From NCBI RefSeq assembly GCF_000741525.1, contig NZ_JGYP01000001.1, positions 248,001 through 312,000 on the forward strand: a DNA stretch of 64,000 nt. The letters are read 5' to 3'. Below the pieces are notes generated by a model that did no database searches, was not told the origin of the DNA, and was given only the letters and a program-made list of their open reading frames with translations. This document shows, piece after piece, positions 21,379 through 30,504 of the stretch (position 1 is the stretch's first letter; each line of letters starts with the position of its first letter). The stretch comes from Bifidobacterium bohemicum DSM 22767. GTDB taxonomy: Bacteria; Actinomycetota; Actinomycetes; Actinomycetales; Bifidobacteriaceae. The position numbers and the translations under genes are program-made.

Positions 21379-21486
21379 TTCCTCGCCAGAGACCGCCACC
21401 TGGCCGTGATGTAGGCGGAAACCGACCTTCTAACGCCTGGTCCCTCACCGAAATAGCCTATGAGTGCAATGGCGGGAAGGGGAGAA

Positions 21487-22620
21487 TCAGAAGCCGAGTC
21501 GCTGAAGCTGCTTAGGGTCCGACTGCCAGCCTTTGGCGACCTTGACGTGCAGGTCAAGTTTGGACTTCTGACCGACAATGCGATTGACGGCGGTCCGCAG
21601 ACGCTTTTTGACGGCGACCAAATGCTCGGCGTGGCGGCCGATGATAATGGGTTTCTGCGAATCGCGCTCCACATAGATGGAGACCGTCACATGCGCCTTG
21701 CCGTCTTCGGTTGCCGGGTTATCCGATTCACCCGGACGGTCGATGCCATCGACCACCACGGCCAGGGAGTGCGGCAGTTCATCGTCCAGCTCTTCAAGGA
21801 ATGCACCGCGCACCAGCTCAGCAATGGTGTCCTCTGGGTTCTCCTCGGTGACCTGGTCGTCGGGATACATCTGCGGACCTTGCGGGCAATGGTCGATAAG
21901 CACCTGCTGAACCTCCGTCACATTGTCACGTTTCAAAGCGCTCACGGGCACCACGTCGGCGAAGTCCGCGAAGGCATTGATTTCCACGAGCTTGTCCATC
22001 AGCTCTTTGCGGCTCAACTCATCGATTTTCGTGACCACGGCAATGAGCGGCACTCGCCACACAAACCGCCCGGTCACCTTGTCCTTTCGTGAGAACTCAC
22101 TGCGAAGACGGCTCAGAATGCGCCTGTCTCCCGGCCCGATCTCCTGATCGGCAGGCAGGAGGAACGCCACCTCGTCCACGTCGTTCAAGGACTCATCGAC
22201 CACATCATTCAGGCGCTGCCCCAGCAAGGTGCGCGGACGGTGGATGCCGGGGGTATCGACCAACACAAGCTGCGCGTTGCCGGTGGTGACGATCCCGCGA
22301 ATAGCCTTGCGCGTGGTCTCAGGACGGCTCGAGGCGATGGCGATCTGCGCGCCGACCAAAGCGTTGATCAGTGTCGATTTGCCCACGTTCGGCCGCCCGA
22401 CAACCGCAACAAAACCGGAGCGATACCCGTCCGAAACCGGACCGTTTTCGATTCCGGGTTCACGCGCGTCTTCGTGCATATTGCCTGCCGCGCCGCCGTC
22501 CGCCATCCGATTCATATTGTCCGTATCGTTCATGTCGTTCATTCCATCCACATCTGTCATGTCATTCATGTCGTTTATGTCATTCCAATCAGTCATATCA
22601 TCCATGACGTTATCGGTCAT
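21487..22620 (-). CDS. era: GTPase Era with a repetitive Asp/Asn/Met N-terminal extension
   Basis: Essential GTPase that binds the 3' end of 16S rRNA during 30S assembly. Motifs: G1 GRPNVGKS, G3 DTPG, G4 TKID, and a C-terminal KH domain (IIIGRHAEHLVAVKKRLRTA then LDLHVKV). ATG 22620 overlaps the end of the upstream gene by 11 bases and gives 377 residues; the frame is open to 22713. The first 65 or so residues are not in the usual 300-residue Era. They contain degenerate repeats such as NDMNDMTDVDGMNDMNDTD, encoded by near-identical ATGA(A/C)(C/T)GAC units. A shorter product from a later start is possible. Confidence 0.93.
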   Translation of the reverse strand: MTDNVMDDMTDWNDINDMNDMTDVDGMNDMNDTDNMNRMADGGAAGNMHEDAREPGIENGPVSDGYRSGFVAVVGRPNVGKSTLINALVGAQIAIASSRPETTRKAIRGIVTTGNAQLVLVDTPGIHRPRTLLGQRLNDVVDESLNDVDEVAFLLPADQEIGPGDRRILSRLRSEFSRKDKVTGRFVWRVPLIAVVTKIDELSRKELMDKLVEINAFADFADVVPVSALKRDNVTEVQQVLIDHCPQGPQMYPDDQVTEENPEDTIAELVRGAFLEELDDELPHSLAVVVDGIDRPGESDNPATEDGKAHVTVSIYVERDSQKPIIIGRHAEHLVAVKKRLRTAVNRIVGQKSKLDLHVKVAKGWQSDPKQLQRLGF

Positions 22621-24022
22621 TCTGCTCAGTATCCTTTGCCTCATCCTCAGTCTCGTTGTCATCAAACCGTCCCTCTTCGCTGTCACTGTCCAAACCATCC
22701 GGCTCAACGACAACCATGGACACCTGCTTGCGACGACCAGCAGTATCGGAGGCGGTAAGCTTCAGACCGCGGGTAACGGCATGCATGCCAACCAAGGGCA
22801 CACGGCCGAGAAGCTTCGTCAACAGCCCATAGACGGTATCGACGTCATCCTCGTCAATATCCACTTCGAAAATGTCTTCCAGCTCGGCAATCGGCGTGCG
22901 GGCGGGCATGCGCCACTTACCCTTGCCGATCTTCTCGGGTTTGCTATGCTGGATGCGATCATGCTCGTCGTCAAGCTCTCCCACAATCTGCTCCAGCGCG
23001 TCCTCGATGGTCACCAACCCGGCGATGCCGCCATATTCATCCACGACCATCGCCACATGTTGCCGGGTGCGCTGCATCTGGTGGAACAAATCATCCACCG
23101 GTTTGGACTCCGGCACCAACATCGGTTCCCTACGAATGGAAGTAACCTTACGTTTGCGAGCCCCGGGGTTGAACGCCATGGCACGCACCGCATCCTTGAG
23201 GTACACCATACCTTTCAAATCATCCACGTCGTCACCGATCATCGGTATGCGCGAATAACCGGAACGCGAACACAGCTGAAGGAACTGTTCCAAAGTACTG
23301 CTCGAATCCACACAGATCATATCGGTACGCGGCACCATGATTTCACGTGTCAACGTCTCCGAAAGGGTCAACACGTTACGCAGCATCTCACCGACCTCGG
23401 GATCAAAGTCACTGGACTCGACCAGCCGGTCTACCATCGCGCGGCCCTGGTCGCGCTGGATCTTCTCCAGCTCCTCGTCGTCGGACAGGTCGCCGGCACC
23501 CGCACGGCGCCGGGCCTTGCGTTCCTCGCCGGTTTTGGAGAACGGGGTGAGCGCCACCGCCAGCGAGACGATGCGCGCGTAGTGCAGCATGACGTCCACC
23601 GGCTTGGAGTCCTCGGTGGAATGAGGTCTGAGCATCACCGAAAGCACGGCGACCGCGAGCGCAAACACGGCTCCGGCCACCAGCGCCCCCCACAGCGGCG
23701 AGCAGAGCGTCATGGCGATGGCGGCCACGAGCACCCCGTCGAACACGTTGCAGGTGATACGCAGGAACGCGCAGGAGCCGGCCGTGGCGTAACGGTCCAC
23801 GATCAGTCGCTGAACCTTGTGAATCTTGTCGATCTGCTTGGCCTTGGCCAGGTGGCCGATGCTGTCGTCGGTCTGCACCTCGAGGATCCGGTTGTTCAGG
23901 CTCGCCCTCGTCACGCGGGAGACGGCGGTCTCACTCGAAGCGACCATCAACGAGAACGACACCAGGGACAACGCCACCAAAGCCATGATAATCACGGCTG
24001 CAAGGGTCCATGCATCAATCAT
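22610..24022 (-). CDS. CNNM/CorC-HlyC family membrane protein with CBS pair
   Basis: 470 residues. N-terminal CNNM (DUF21) membrane domain with about three or four segments (residues 5-150, including [13 protein letters not shown]), then a CBS pair (about 215-340: [14 protein letters not shown] and [27 protein letters not shown]) and a CorC_HlyC domain (about 355-430). Members of the family act in magnesium/cobalt homeostasis. The tail is acidic. It overlaps ybeY upstream by 4 bases and era downstream by 11, so it is part of the phoH-ybeY-corC-era unit typical of actinobacteria. Confidence 0.92.
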   Translation of the reverse strand: MIDAWTLAAVIIMALVALSLVSFSLMVASSETAVSRVTRASLNNRILEVQTDDSIGHLAKAKQIDKIHKVQRLIVDRYATAGSCAFLRITCNVFDGVLVAAIAMTLCSPLWGALVAGAVFALAVAVLSVMLRPHSTEDSKPVDVMLHYARIVSLAVALTPFSKTGEERKARRRAGAGDLSDDEELEKIQRDQGRAMVDRLVESSDFDPEVGEMLRNVLTLSETLTREIMVPRTDMICVDSSSTLEQFLQLCSRSGYSRIPMIGDDVDDLKGMVYLKDAVRAMAFNPGARKRKVTSIRREPMLVPESKPVDDLFHQMQRTRQHVAMVVDEYGGIAGLVTIEDALEQIVGELDDEHDRIQHSKPEKIGKGKWRMPARTPIAELEDIFEVDIDEDDVDTVYGLLTKLLGRVPLVGMHAVTRGLKLTASDTAGRRKQVSMVVVEPDGLDSDSEEGRFDDNETEDEAKDTEQNDR

Positions 24023-24573
24023 GATTCAGACTCACCTTTGTTGTCGCCTGTAGCGTGCGAAGCATCCCACAAAGCCAACAGATCAGCCGAACCGCTTGGA
24101 AGCGTGGCTGACGGAATACACTGTCCCCGCACAGCAAAAAAGGTCAGCAACAGCTGCCGTTGCAGTCCGAACATCTGCCGTTCCTGAAGCGGGTCAACAT
24201 GGTCATACCCCAATAGATGCAACACGCCGTGAATGGTGAGCAACAACATTTCATCCATCGCCGAATGACCGGCAGCGGCAGCCTGCTGAGCGGCCACCCA
24301 CGGGCAGATCACGACATCCCCAAGCACACCTTCCTCAACCGTGCCGCCTTCGCCCGGTCGCAATTCATCCATCGGAAAACTCATCACATCGGTTGGCCCC
24401 TCGAGTTGCATCCAGCGCATATGCAACTGGGCGATTGGGTCCGGATCGACAAACAAGATCGTCAAATCCGACTTGGTGCTCACCTGCATGCGCTGCATGA
24501 CCCACAACCCCAGATCCGAAAAAATCTTGGGGTCGATCTGCCACACGGTCTCGTTGGTCACCTCAACGCTCAA
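24019..24573 (-). CDS. ybeY: Endoribonuclease YbeY (16S rRNA maturation)
   Basis: Zinc-dependent single-strand endoribonuclease for 16S rRNA 3' end maturation and ribosome quality control. The metal site H-x3-H-x5-H is seen in [13 protein letters not shown]. The best start is TTG 24573: GGAAGGA lies 7 bases upstream and the product then begins [14 protein letters not shown], like bifidobacterial YbeY, giving 184 residues. The frame is open to 24786 only because it runs inside phoH. It overlaps the phoH 3' end by 11 bases. Confidence 0.92.
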   Translation of the reverse strand: MSVEVTNETVWQIDPKIFSDLGLWVMQRMQVSTKSDLTILFVDPDPIAQLHMRWMQLEGPTDVMSFPMDELRPGEGGTVEEGVLGDVVICPWVAAQQAAAAGHSAMDEMLLLTIHGVLHLLGYDHVDPLQERQMFGLQRQLLLTFFAVRGQCIPSATLPSGSADLLALWDASHATGDNKGESES

Positions 24574-25879
24574 CGGCGTTCCTTCCTTTTGTTCCGACGG
24601 TCTTGCTGTCACGATTCCGACGATCAAACGCGTCATAGGCTTCGACGATGCGCCCCACCAGCTCATGGCGTACCACGTCGCCGGAACCGAGATGCACAAA
24701 CCGGACACCTTCGACATCGCCCAATATTCGTTCAATCGACCTAAGCCCCGAATGCGGCACCGCCAAATCAATTTGGGTGACGTCACCGGTGATGACCATC
24801 TTCGTGTTGAATCCCAGTCGCGTCAGGAACATCTTCATCTGTTGGGTTGTGGTATTCTGCGCCTCGTCAAGGATGACGAACGCGTCGTTCAGGGTCCGAC
24901 CGCGCATGTACGCCAAAGGCGCCACCTCAATGGTGCCATCGGTCATAAAACGGTGCAGCTGTCCAGCCCCTAACATGTCCGAAAGCGCGTCGTACAGTGG
25001 CCGGAGATATGGATTGACCTTGTCGTTGAGTGTGCCCGGCAAAAAACCAAGGCTTTCGCCGGCCTCGACTGCCGGACGCGTAAGAATGATACGGCTTACC
25101 CTGCCATCCTCGAATGCCCGGACCGCTTTGGCGACGGCCAAGTATGTCTTACCCGTGCCGGCCGGCCCTATACCGAACGTGATGGTATTGGCGTCTATGG
25201 CGCCCGCATAGAGCACCTGACCAGCGGTTTTGGCTCGTACCGGCTCACCATGCGCAAAGGCAATGACACCCGGCATACGAGCCTTAAACCGGCGTTGGGG
25301 TGCCTGTTCGCTCTCGTCCTCGCCCCAGGAAGCACCATTGGGATCTCCGGGAATGCGGCGTTCATGCCCCTGTTCGGCCGATTCGCGCACAGGCTTCATC
25401 GGCGATCCTCGCCGAACGTCGAAACCGTCGTCTTCATCATCCGCGCCACCGTCGTCCCCGGAAAACTCACGGTTCGTCGCGAAGGAACCGTACCGACGAT
25501 CGATATCATTGCCGACGGCAAGGCCATCGGTATCCGACGATTCGAAAGACGGGTTATGACGAACATGGCCCGAAGGTGCTGAAGACAGCCGGATGCGTTT
25601 CCCGACTTCGCGTCCTTCCAGCACACGCCTGACGTCCCGTGCGTCCACCGGACCTCGCCAAGCGGATTCGATGATGTCATCGAGCGCATCAGCCGCCTTT
25701 TCCGCTTCGACTTCGTCCCTCTTCGAGTAAGCCGACAATTCAATGCGATCACCGCGCACGAAAATACGTACAGTCGGAAAAGCCCGTTCGACCTGGCGCA
25801 ATACACTGTCTCCAGGTCCCAGCACCACCACGGGATCAAGCTCGTGGGGAATAGTGATGACTCGTTTCGCGCTAGCCAA
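24563..25879 (-). CDS. phoH: PhoH-like ATPase with a long acidic linker
   Basis: PhoH/YbeZ-type P-loop ATPase, thought to act with YbeY in rRNA handling. Walker [12 protein letters not shown] and Walker [13 protein letters not shown] are in the C-terminal half; an N-terminal KH-like region (about 1-95) precedes it. Between them lies a linker of about 90 residues rich in Asp, Glu, Arg and Gly ([20 protein letters not shown]), which makes the protein 438 residues against the usual 320-350. The start is TTG 25879 with a weak site, AGGGCGGA, about 12 bases upstream; I see no better one that keeps the N-terminal domain. Confidence 0.9.
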   Translation of the reverse strand: MASAKRVITIPHELDPVVVLGPGDSVLRQVERAFPTVRIFVRGDRIELSAYSKRDEVEAEKAADALDDIIESAWRGPVDARDVRRVLEGREVGKRIRLSSAPSGHVRHNPSFESSDTDGLAVGNDIDRRYGSFATNREFSGDDGGADDEDDGFDVRRGSPMKPVRESAEQGHERRIPGDPNGASWGEDESEQAPQRRFKARMPGVIAFAHGEPVRAKTAGQVLYAGAIDANTITFGIGPAGTGKTYLAVAKAVRAFEDGRVSRIILTRPAVEAGESLGFLPGTLNDKVNPYLRPLYDALSDMLGAGQLHRFMTDGTIEVAPLAYMRGRTLNDAFVILDEAQNTTTQQMKMFLTRLGFNTKMVITGDVTQIDLAVPHSGLRSIERILGDVEGVRFVHLGSGDVVRHELVGRIVEAYDAFDRRNRDSKTVGTKGRNAVER

Positions 25880-25896
25880 TGAAGTACCGATCCGCC

Positions 25897-26229
25897 CTAC
25901 TCGTCAAGCCGCTGACCAGTAAGCACATGCGCGTGCGCATGGAAGACCGATTGCCCCGCGTCCCGTCCGGTGTTGAAAATCAGGCGATACGAACCGTGGA
26001 ACTTGTCATCGGCTATATGTTGAGCCACCTCGACAATATGCGCCAGTTCACTCGGATCGGTCTTCGCCAGTTGAGCGACGTTGTCGCAGTGCACCTTGGG
26101 AACAATCAGCACGTGCACCTTGGCTTTGGGATTGATGTCTTTGAAAGCGTAGGTGGTTTCGTCTTCGTAGACCTTGTCGCTGGGTATATCCCCAGCGATG
26201 ATCCTGCAGAACAGGCAGTCGTCAGCCAT
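25897..26229 (-). CDS. HIT family protein (histidine triad nucleotide-binding, HinT-like)
   Basis: Nucleotide hydrolase/phosphoramidase of the HIT superfamily, 110 residues. [19 protein letters not shown] at the N-terminus and the triad [10 protein letters not shown] near the C-terminus are canonical. ATG 26229 with AGGAGGAGAG upstream decides the start (frame open to 26280). It is 17 bases upstream of phoH, so it likely belongs to the same transcription unit. Confidence 0.94.
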   Translation of the reverse strand: MADDCLFCRIIAGDIPSDKVYEDETTYAFKDINPKAKVHVLIVPKVHCDNVAQLAKTDPSELAHIVEVAQHIADDKFHGSYRLIFNTGRDAGQSVFHAHAHVLTGQRLDE

Positions 26230-26318
26230 TTCTCTCCTCCTGAAATCGGTAGGGACCATTGAACCGTCATCTGCTTTCAATGGTATTAGCCCGCACGGAT
26301 AATCAGCGAAAGGAGCGA

Positions 26319-27116
26319 CTAGGCGAACCGCCCAAGAGCCCGCGCCAACAACGCCAGCGCCACTGGACCTGCGGTCGATGCCCGCAAAATGTTCGCTCCA
26401 AGCACACAGCTGACTGCTCCGGCATCGACAAAAGTCTCCACTTCCTCCTCGCTGATGCCGCCTTCAGGACCGACCACGACGGCAACGGCACGCGGCCTAC
26501 CATCCTCAACGCACCTGCCGGCCATCTGAGCAACGTTTGCTTCAACGTCCGCCCAAGACGCCGTGGCGTCCTGATGCAGCACGATGACCATTTCACCATG
26601 TACACAGGCCCGGCGGCACATCGCTATGACATCCTTGTCTGAGGCGCATTCGCCCAATTCGGGCGCCCATGCCCTGCGAGATTGCTCGGTGGCGGCCACC
26701 AGCGTCTGCCTCCACTTTTCATCCGTACGCCCTGCTTTGAATTTGGCGATCGAACGCGCAGCCCGCCAGGGCACGACCGCATCCACGCCGATTTGCGTGG
26801 CCATGTCGACCGCCGCAAGGTCATGGCCGGTTTTGGCAAGCGCCTGTACCAGTTTCAGACGTGTGACCGGTTGCGGCTCCGTATTGAAACCGGTCACCTC
26901 GGCAACACCGTTCTGCGCGTCAGACAGGCGCGCCCGAATTCGTAATCCGGCGCCATCGGAAAGCTCAAGTTCGTCCCCGTCCGTCAAACGCATGGCCGCT
27001 ATGGCGTGACGGCGAACCGAAGCCGGCAGCGTCAGGCTCCAACCTGGGTGTAGGCCGTCACGATTAAGCGGCACGTCATCATGCGCCGGATCGATTACAA
27101 ACAAGGGGGTCGTCAT
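26319..27116 (-). CDS. rsmE: 16S rRNA (uracil1498-N3)-methyltransferase RsmE
   Basis: SAM-dependent SPOUT enzyme that methylates U1498 of 16S rRNA, 265 residues. An N-terminal PUA-like domain (about 1-80, SVRRHAIAAMRLTDGDELELSDG) is followed by the SPOUT knot with VVGPEGGISEEEV (about 211) and LGANILRASTAGPVALALLARALG at the C-terminus. No ribosome binding site precedes ATG 27116, but a promoter-like sequence ends so close that the mRNA may be leaderless. It heads the unit rsmE-HIT-phoH-ybeY-corC-era. Confidence 0.95.
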   Translation of the reverse strand: MTTPLFVIDPAHDDVPLNRDGLHPGWSLTLPASVRRHAIAAMRLTDGDELELSDGAGLRIRARLSDAQNGVAEVTGFNTEPQPVTRLKLVQALAKTGHDLAAVDMATQIGVDAVVPWRAARSIAKFKAGRTDEKWRQTLVAATEQSRRAWAPELGECASDKDVIAMCRRACVHGEMVIVLHQDATASWADVEANVAQMAGRCVEDGRPRAVAVVVGPEGGISEEEVETFVDAGAVSCVLGANILRASTAGPVALALLARALGRFA

Positions 27117-27125
27117 AAGTACAAG

Positions 27126-27154
27126 AGTATCGAACGGACGGACTTAGCCTTCAA
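27126..27154 (-). promoter_or_regulatory. Candidate rsmE promoter (leaderless transcript)
   Basis: On the minus strand TTGAAG (27154-27149), a 17-base spacer, then GATACT (27131-27126). The predicted start point falls within a few bases of the rsmE ATG at 27116, which has no Shine-Dalgarno sequence. Confidence 0.4.
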
Positions 27155-27372
27155 TGCTCAGCGCTCAGAATGTCGGCACGAGAAAAACGATCGAGCTGGA
27201 CCTCGGGTATTGTCAGGCCTGCTCGATGATAGGGGCGAACCCATAGCCTTGAATCTTCAGGCTTACCCGAACCGCCGAGTATCTTCCGGCCGATCAAATT
27301 ACCTCCCGACACACCGGTAGACGGCGGGGCTGAGAATGGTGTATCATTTCTATTTGTTGCTTGTCGACACCT

Positions 27373-27460
27373 GCCCAGGTGGCGGAATGGTAGACGCGCT
27401 AGCTTGAGGTGCTAGTGCCTCATTTTTACAGGCGTACGGGTTCAACTCCCGTCCTGGGCA
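27373..27460 (+). tRNA. tRNA-Leu (anticodon GAG)
   Basis: Class II tRNA of 88 bases. Acceptor arms GCCCAGG and CCTGGGC pair perfectly with discriminator A. The anticodon arm is CTAGC-TTGAGGT-GCTAG with anticodon GAG. A long variable arm (TGCCTCATTTTTACAGGCGT) and the T arm ACGGG-TTCAACT-CCCGT follow. CCA is not encoded. It would read CUC and CUU. Confidence 0.97.
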
Positions 27461-27472
27461 CGAAAATCAAAG

Positions 27473-27507
27473 CAAGAAAACCCCTTAATCAGCAAGGGAT
27501 TTTCTTG
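27473..27507 (+). terminator. tRNA-Leu terminator
   Basis: CAAGAAAACCCCTT and AAGGGATTTTCTTG pair over 14 positions with one mismatch around a 7-base loop, 12 bases after the tRNA. Confidence 0.75.
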
Positions 27508-27766
27508 TATCCATGGTCTTCAAACAGCCATCTTGCCTCGATGCGGCAACGCCAAGGAGCAGGCAATCACCGCTACCCCGGTACCTTACGCGTTTTCCGA
27601 AAACATTCAGACCGAAAACGTTAAATCGACCGCACTCCGCCCACCCCATCGAGACCGCAAACGAGCTTCTTCCAAAATGATCACCCGCACGACGTCGACG
27701 AGTTGGGATGCTGGTAAAGTCGAAGGACAGAACCGACAGACGCGAGAAACAGCAAAGGCGAAGGGC

Positions 27767-28849
27767 ATGCAGATAATCAATATCGATTCAATTGACGATG
27801 AACGTGTGGCCGCATATGGCAATCTGACCGAGTTGCAGCTCCGAAACCGTCTCGAACCGGCCAAGGGACTGTTCATAGCCGAATCCCCCAAGGTGATCGA
27901 TCGGGCGCTGGCGGCGGGGCGTGAGCCGATTTCATTGTTGGTCGAACAGCAGTGGCTTGAAGGCATGACGGATATGTTTGCGCGTATCGACCATCAGTGG
28001 GGCTCCGGAATACCCGTCTACGTCGCTTCCTCCGAGCAATTGAGACGATTGACGGGCTACCGGCTGCACAGAGGCGCTTTGGCGGCCATGCGGCGCTGGC
28101 CGCTGCCAAGTATTGAAACCGTGTGCCGTGGCGCGAGACGAATCGCAGTGATGGAGAACATCGTGGACCATACGAACGTCGGTGCGCTTATGCGTTCGGC
28201 GGCCGCCCTCGACGTCGACGCCGTGCTGGTGACGCCTTCGTGCGGCGACCCGCTTTATCGCCGAGCCGCACGCGTCTCCATGGGCACCGTGTTCCAAGTG
28301 CCATGGACACGTATCTGCGAACAGACTCTTGATTGCGACGGTTCGGACATTACCGAAAATTCCATCGATACATGGCAGTCCGATAATCAGGGCGGTGTTC
28401 GCAACCCGCAAAATCGCAACGACAACGAAGCATCAACCGAAAAGTTGACGGCGAACAAGACCATTGATGGTACGGTCAGCGATTCTCCGAACCAAGCGAC
28501 ATGCGGCAGTGACGACGATCGTCATACCAAACGGCAGGACAAACGCTGCTGGCCGGATGCAGGCATGGCTGAGTTGAAACGATTGGGCTTCACCACCGTG
28601 GCCATGGCGTTGAGCGATGATTCGATAACCCTTGACGAGCTGGTGCACCGGTTGAACAACGAACCGAGCGCCTCCGACCACATCGACAAACTTGCCCTCA
28701 TATTCGGCACCGAAGGCGATGGCTTGACGCGACGCACGATTGCCGACACCGATCTGACGGTGAAAATTCCGATGAGCAATGGCGTGGACAGTCTCAACGT
28801 CGCAGCCTCCAGCGCATTGACCTTCTACGCCACACGCGTTCGCAACTGA
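27767..28849 (+). CDS. TrmH/SpoU-family RNA 2'-O-methyltransferase with a ~75-residue insertion
   Basis: SPOUT RNA ribose methyltransferase, probably acting on 23S rRNA or tRNA; the target cannot be told. From ATG 27767 (AAGGCGAAGG upstream) it has 360 residues: an N-terminal substrate-binding domain (about 20-110, EPAKGLFIAESPKVIDRAL), motif 1 NIVDHTNVGALMRSA (131-145), motif 2 LIFGTEGDGLT (311-321), motif 3 IPMSNGVDSLNVAASSA (334-350). Residues about 185-261 are a low-complexity, Asp/Asn/Thr/Ser/Gln-rich insertion inside the catalytic fold between TVFQVPWTRI and LKRLGF, where relatives have only a few residues. The frame is open from 27533, but upstream sequence does not resemble protein. 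Confidence 0.9.
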   Translation: MQIINIDSIDDERVAAYGNLTELQLRNRLEPAKGLFIAESPKVIDRALAAGREPISLLVEQQWLEGMTDMFARIDHQWGSGIPVYVASSEQLRRLTGYRLHRGALAAMRRWPLPSIETVCRGARRIAVMENIVDHTNVGALMRSAAALDVDAVLVTPSCGDPLYRRAARVSMGTVFQVPWTRICEQTLDCDGSDITENSIDTWQSDNQGGVRNPQNRNDNEASTEKLTANKTIDGTVSDSPNQATCGSDDDRHTKRQDKRCWPDAGMAELKRLGFTTVAMALSDDSITLDELVHRLNNEPSASDHIDKLALIFGTEGDGLTRRTIADTDLTVKIPMSNGVDSLNVAASSALTFYATRVRN

Positions 28850-29055
28850 GGTCGCCGAGTGACGATGCAACGCCGCCCGTCAACTTTCCACTCTTGGGTA
28901 TACGTGACTTTTACGAGGAACGACCGGACTACGGGTTGATATCCAACCGTGTTGTGTGCCGCTAATTGCACCGGTCCAGGAATCGGCACCTGCACGGTGA
29001 GCACTCGAGGGACATCGCACGACCCGACCAATCGAACGAAGACGGACAAGAGAAA

Positions 29056-29088
29056 AGCCGCCTGTGGCAGGCCAACCATCAGACGGCT
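29056..29088 (-). terminator. Terminator after the SufT-like gene
   Basis: AGCCGTCTG and CAGGCGGCT (minus strand) pair with one mismatch, enclosing an inner TGGC/GCCA, and are followed by TTTTCTCTTGT. It lies 9 bases after the stop at 29097 and ends the suf cluster. Confidence 0.75.
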
Positions 29089-29096
29089 CGACATGG

Positions 29097-29696
29097 TCAG
29101 TATTTGGGCATGTTGTCGAAATTGAAACCGATGGACTCCAACTGCTCGCGACCCTCCGGGCGGATCATATCGATCGTCCAACGCGGCTGCCATGTCCAGT
29201 CAATACGGAATTCCTCGACGAGTCCGGCCAGAGCCGAAGCAGCCTCATCCTCCAACAGGTCGGTCAGCGGGCAAGCCGGAGTCGTCAGTGTCATGGTGAT
29301 GATGGCACGACCCTGCTCATCGATCTCAACCCCATACACCAACCCAAGATCCACCACATCGATGCCAAGCTCGGGGTCTATGACCTGATGGAGCGCTTCG
29401 CTCACATCCGCCGCCGTCGCCCTGCCGATATCATCGAGGGCGATCAGAGGAATGCCCGTACTTTCGTCCTTCACCGAGTCCGTGTCGCTCGTATCGACGC
29501 TGGACCGAGTGACGTCGTTGACCGAATTCTTTGAGGCATCTTCAGTGGCATGACCGTCATCTTCGCCGCCCAATGCACTCACCGTCTGCGGATTGATCAT
29601 GGCCGCCCTTCCCTTCTCCTGGCTACCAAGAACCTTGGTCTCGACGTCCGACATCGAAGACGCGGAGGCGGAAACCAAATTGTCGTTGTCAGTCAT
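29097..29696 (-). CDS. sufT: MIP18/DUF59 metal-sulfur cluster assembly factor (SufT-like)
   Basis: Fe-S cluster maturation factor. The DUF59 domain occupies the C-terminal half of 199 residues: VSEALHQVIDPELGIDVVDLGLVYGVEID, then TLTTPACPLTDLLEDEAASAL with the conserved Cys, and WTWQPRWTIDMIRPEGREQLESIGF. The first 90 or so residues (Ser/Asp/Thr-rich) are an extension not seen in the usual 110-residue protein; internal starts such as MINPQTVSALGG exist, so the true start is unsure. It lies 254 bases downstream of sufU in the same direction. Confidence 0.88.
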   Translation of the reverse strand: MTDNDNLVSASASSMSDVETKVLGSQEKGRAAMINPQTVSALGGEDDGHATEDASKNSVNDVTRSSVDTSDTDSVKDESTGIPLIALDDIGRATAADVSEALHQVIDPELGIDVVDLGLVYGVEIDEQGRAIITMTLTTPACPLTDLLEDEAASALAGLVEEFRIDWTWQPRWTIDMIRPEGREQLESIGFNFDNMPKY

Positions 29697-29950
29697 TTTT
29701 CATCCTTCATCGGGATTCATCCCGAATTCCATCGGCTCAGAACCATTGTATAGGCACTGAGCGCAAAATACACAAGCGTCTTAACAGACATTCTGCGACC
29801 TTAGCGTGCCTAAGCCCGCATCGAAATCTGATCGCCAATCGTAAACGACCACATTCCCGACTTTTCCAACCGTTCACGGACACGTACGAATCAGGCAAGT
29901 ACTGCCACCATCACTGGGGCAAACGGAGAGCCCTGCCAGACTTGTCGAGC

Positions 29951-30502
29951 CTACTGAGCCAACGCTTTCGCCAGGGAATCCTTAAGGCCGGCCCATCCCA
30001 GAAGCGCACATTTAATACGCATGGGATATTTCGAAACACCCTGAAACACCACGGCATCGCCAAGCCGCTCCTCCGCCGCCTCATCACCCAGACCGACCCC
30101 GCGCGACTTCATCAGTTTCTGGAAGATAGCCTCGAGACCCATCGCCTCGTCGACGGTCTTGCCTGCTACAAGATCGACCATCATGGACAGACTGGCCTGG
30201 GAGATGGAACATCCGCTTCCATCCCACACCAATCGCTCAATGCGGCGGGGTTCGGTTTTCGATACCTCGACATGCACCGTGACTTGGTCACCGCAAGTGG
30301 GGTTGAATTGGTGCGACTGGCCCGCCGTGCAGTATTCGTGGCTCGCATGCACGGTACAGTCGGCGGAATCGTTCTGCCCAGACTGTTCGCTGGTCAGGTC
30401 AGAGGCAAAGGATTCTTTGCCGTGTGGATTTTTCGACGCATCAAGAATGACCTCTTGATACATCTGCTCAAGGTCATCGTCGCTCATAACAAAATCGCTC
30501 AT
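29951..30502 (-). CDS. sufU: Fe-S cluster assembly scaffold SufU
   Basis: IscU-like scaffold or sulfur-relay zinc protein that accepts sulfur from SufS. 183 residues from ATG 30502 (AAGGTG upstream; ATG 30490 and GTG 30508 are alternatives). The three conserved cysteines are in NPTCGDQ, GSGCSISQAS and RIKCALLGW. Between DASKNP and NPTCGD there are about 40 residues, longer than usual, with two further cysteines (SADCTVH, EYCTAG). The start follows the sufS stop directly, so the genes are coupled. Confidence 0.94.
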   Translation of the reverse strand: MSDFVMSDDDLEQMYQEVILDASKNPHGKESFASDLTSEQSGQNDSADCTVHASHEYCTAGQSHQFNPTCGDQVTVHVEVSKTEPRRIERLVWDGSGCSISQASLSMMVDLVAGKTVDEAMGLEAIFQKLMKSRGVGLGDEAAEERLGDAVVFQGVSKYPMRIKCALLGWAGLKDSLAKALAQ

Positions 30503-30504
30503 AC

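Noticed and set aside
22229-24187. 652-codon plus-strand frame opposite era and the CorC-like gene
   Set aside because: Very long but antisense to two conserved genes; Arg/His-rich shadow.
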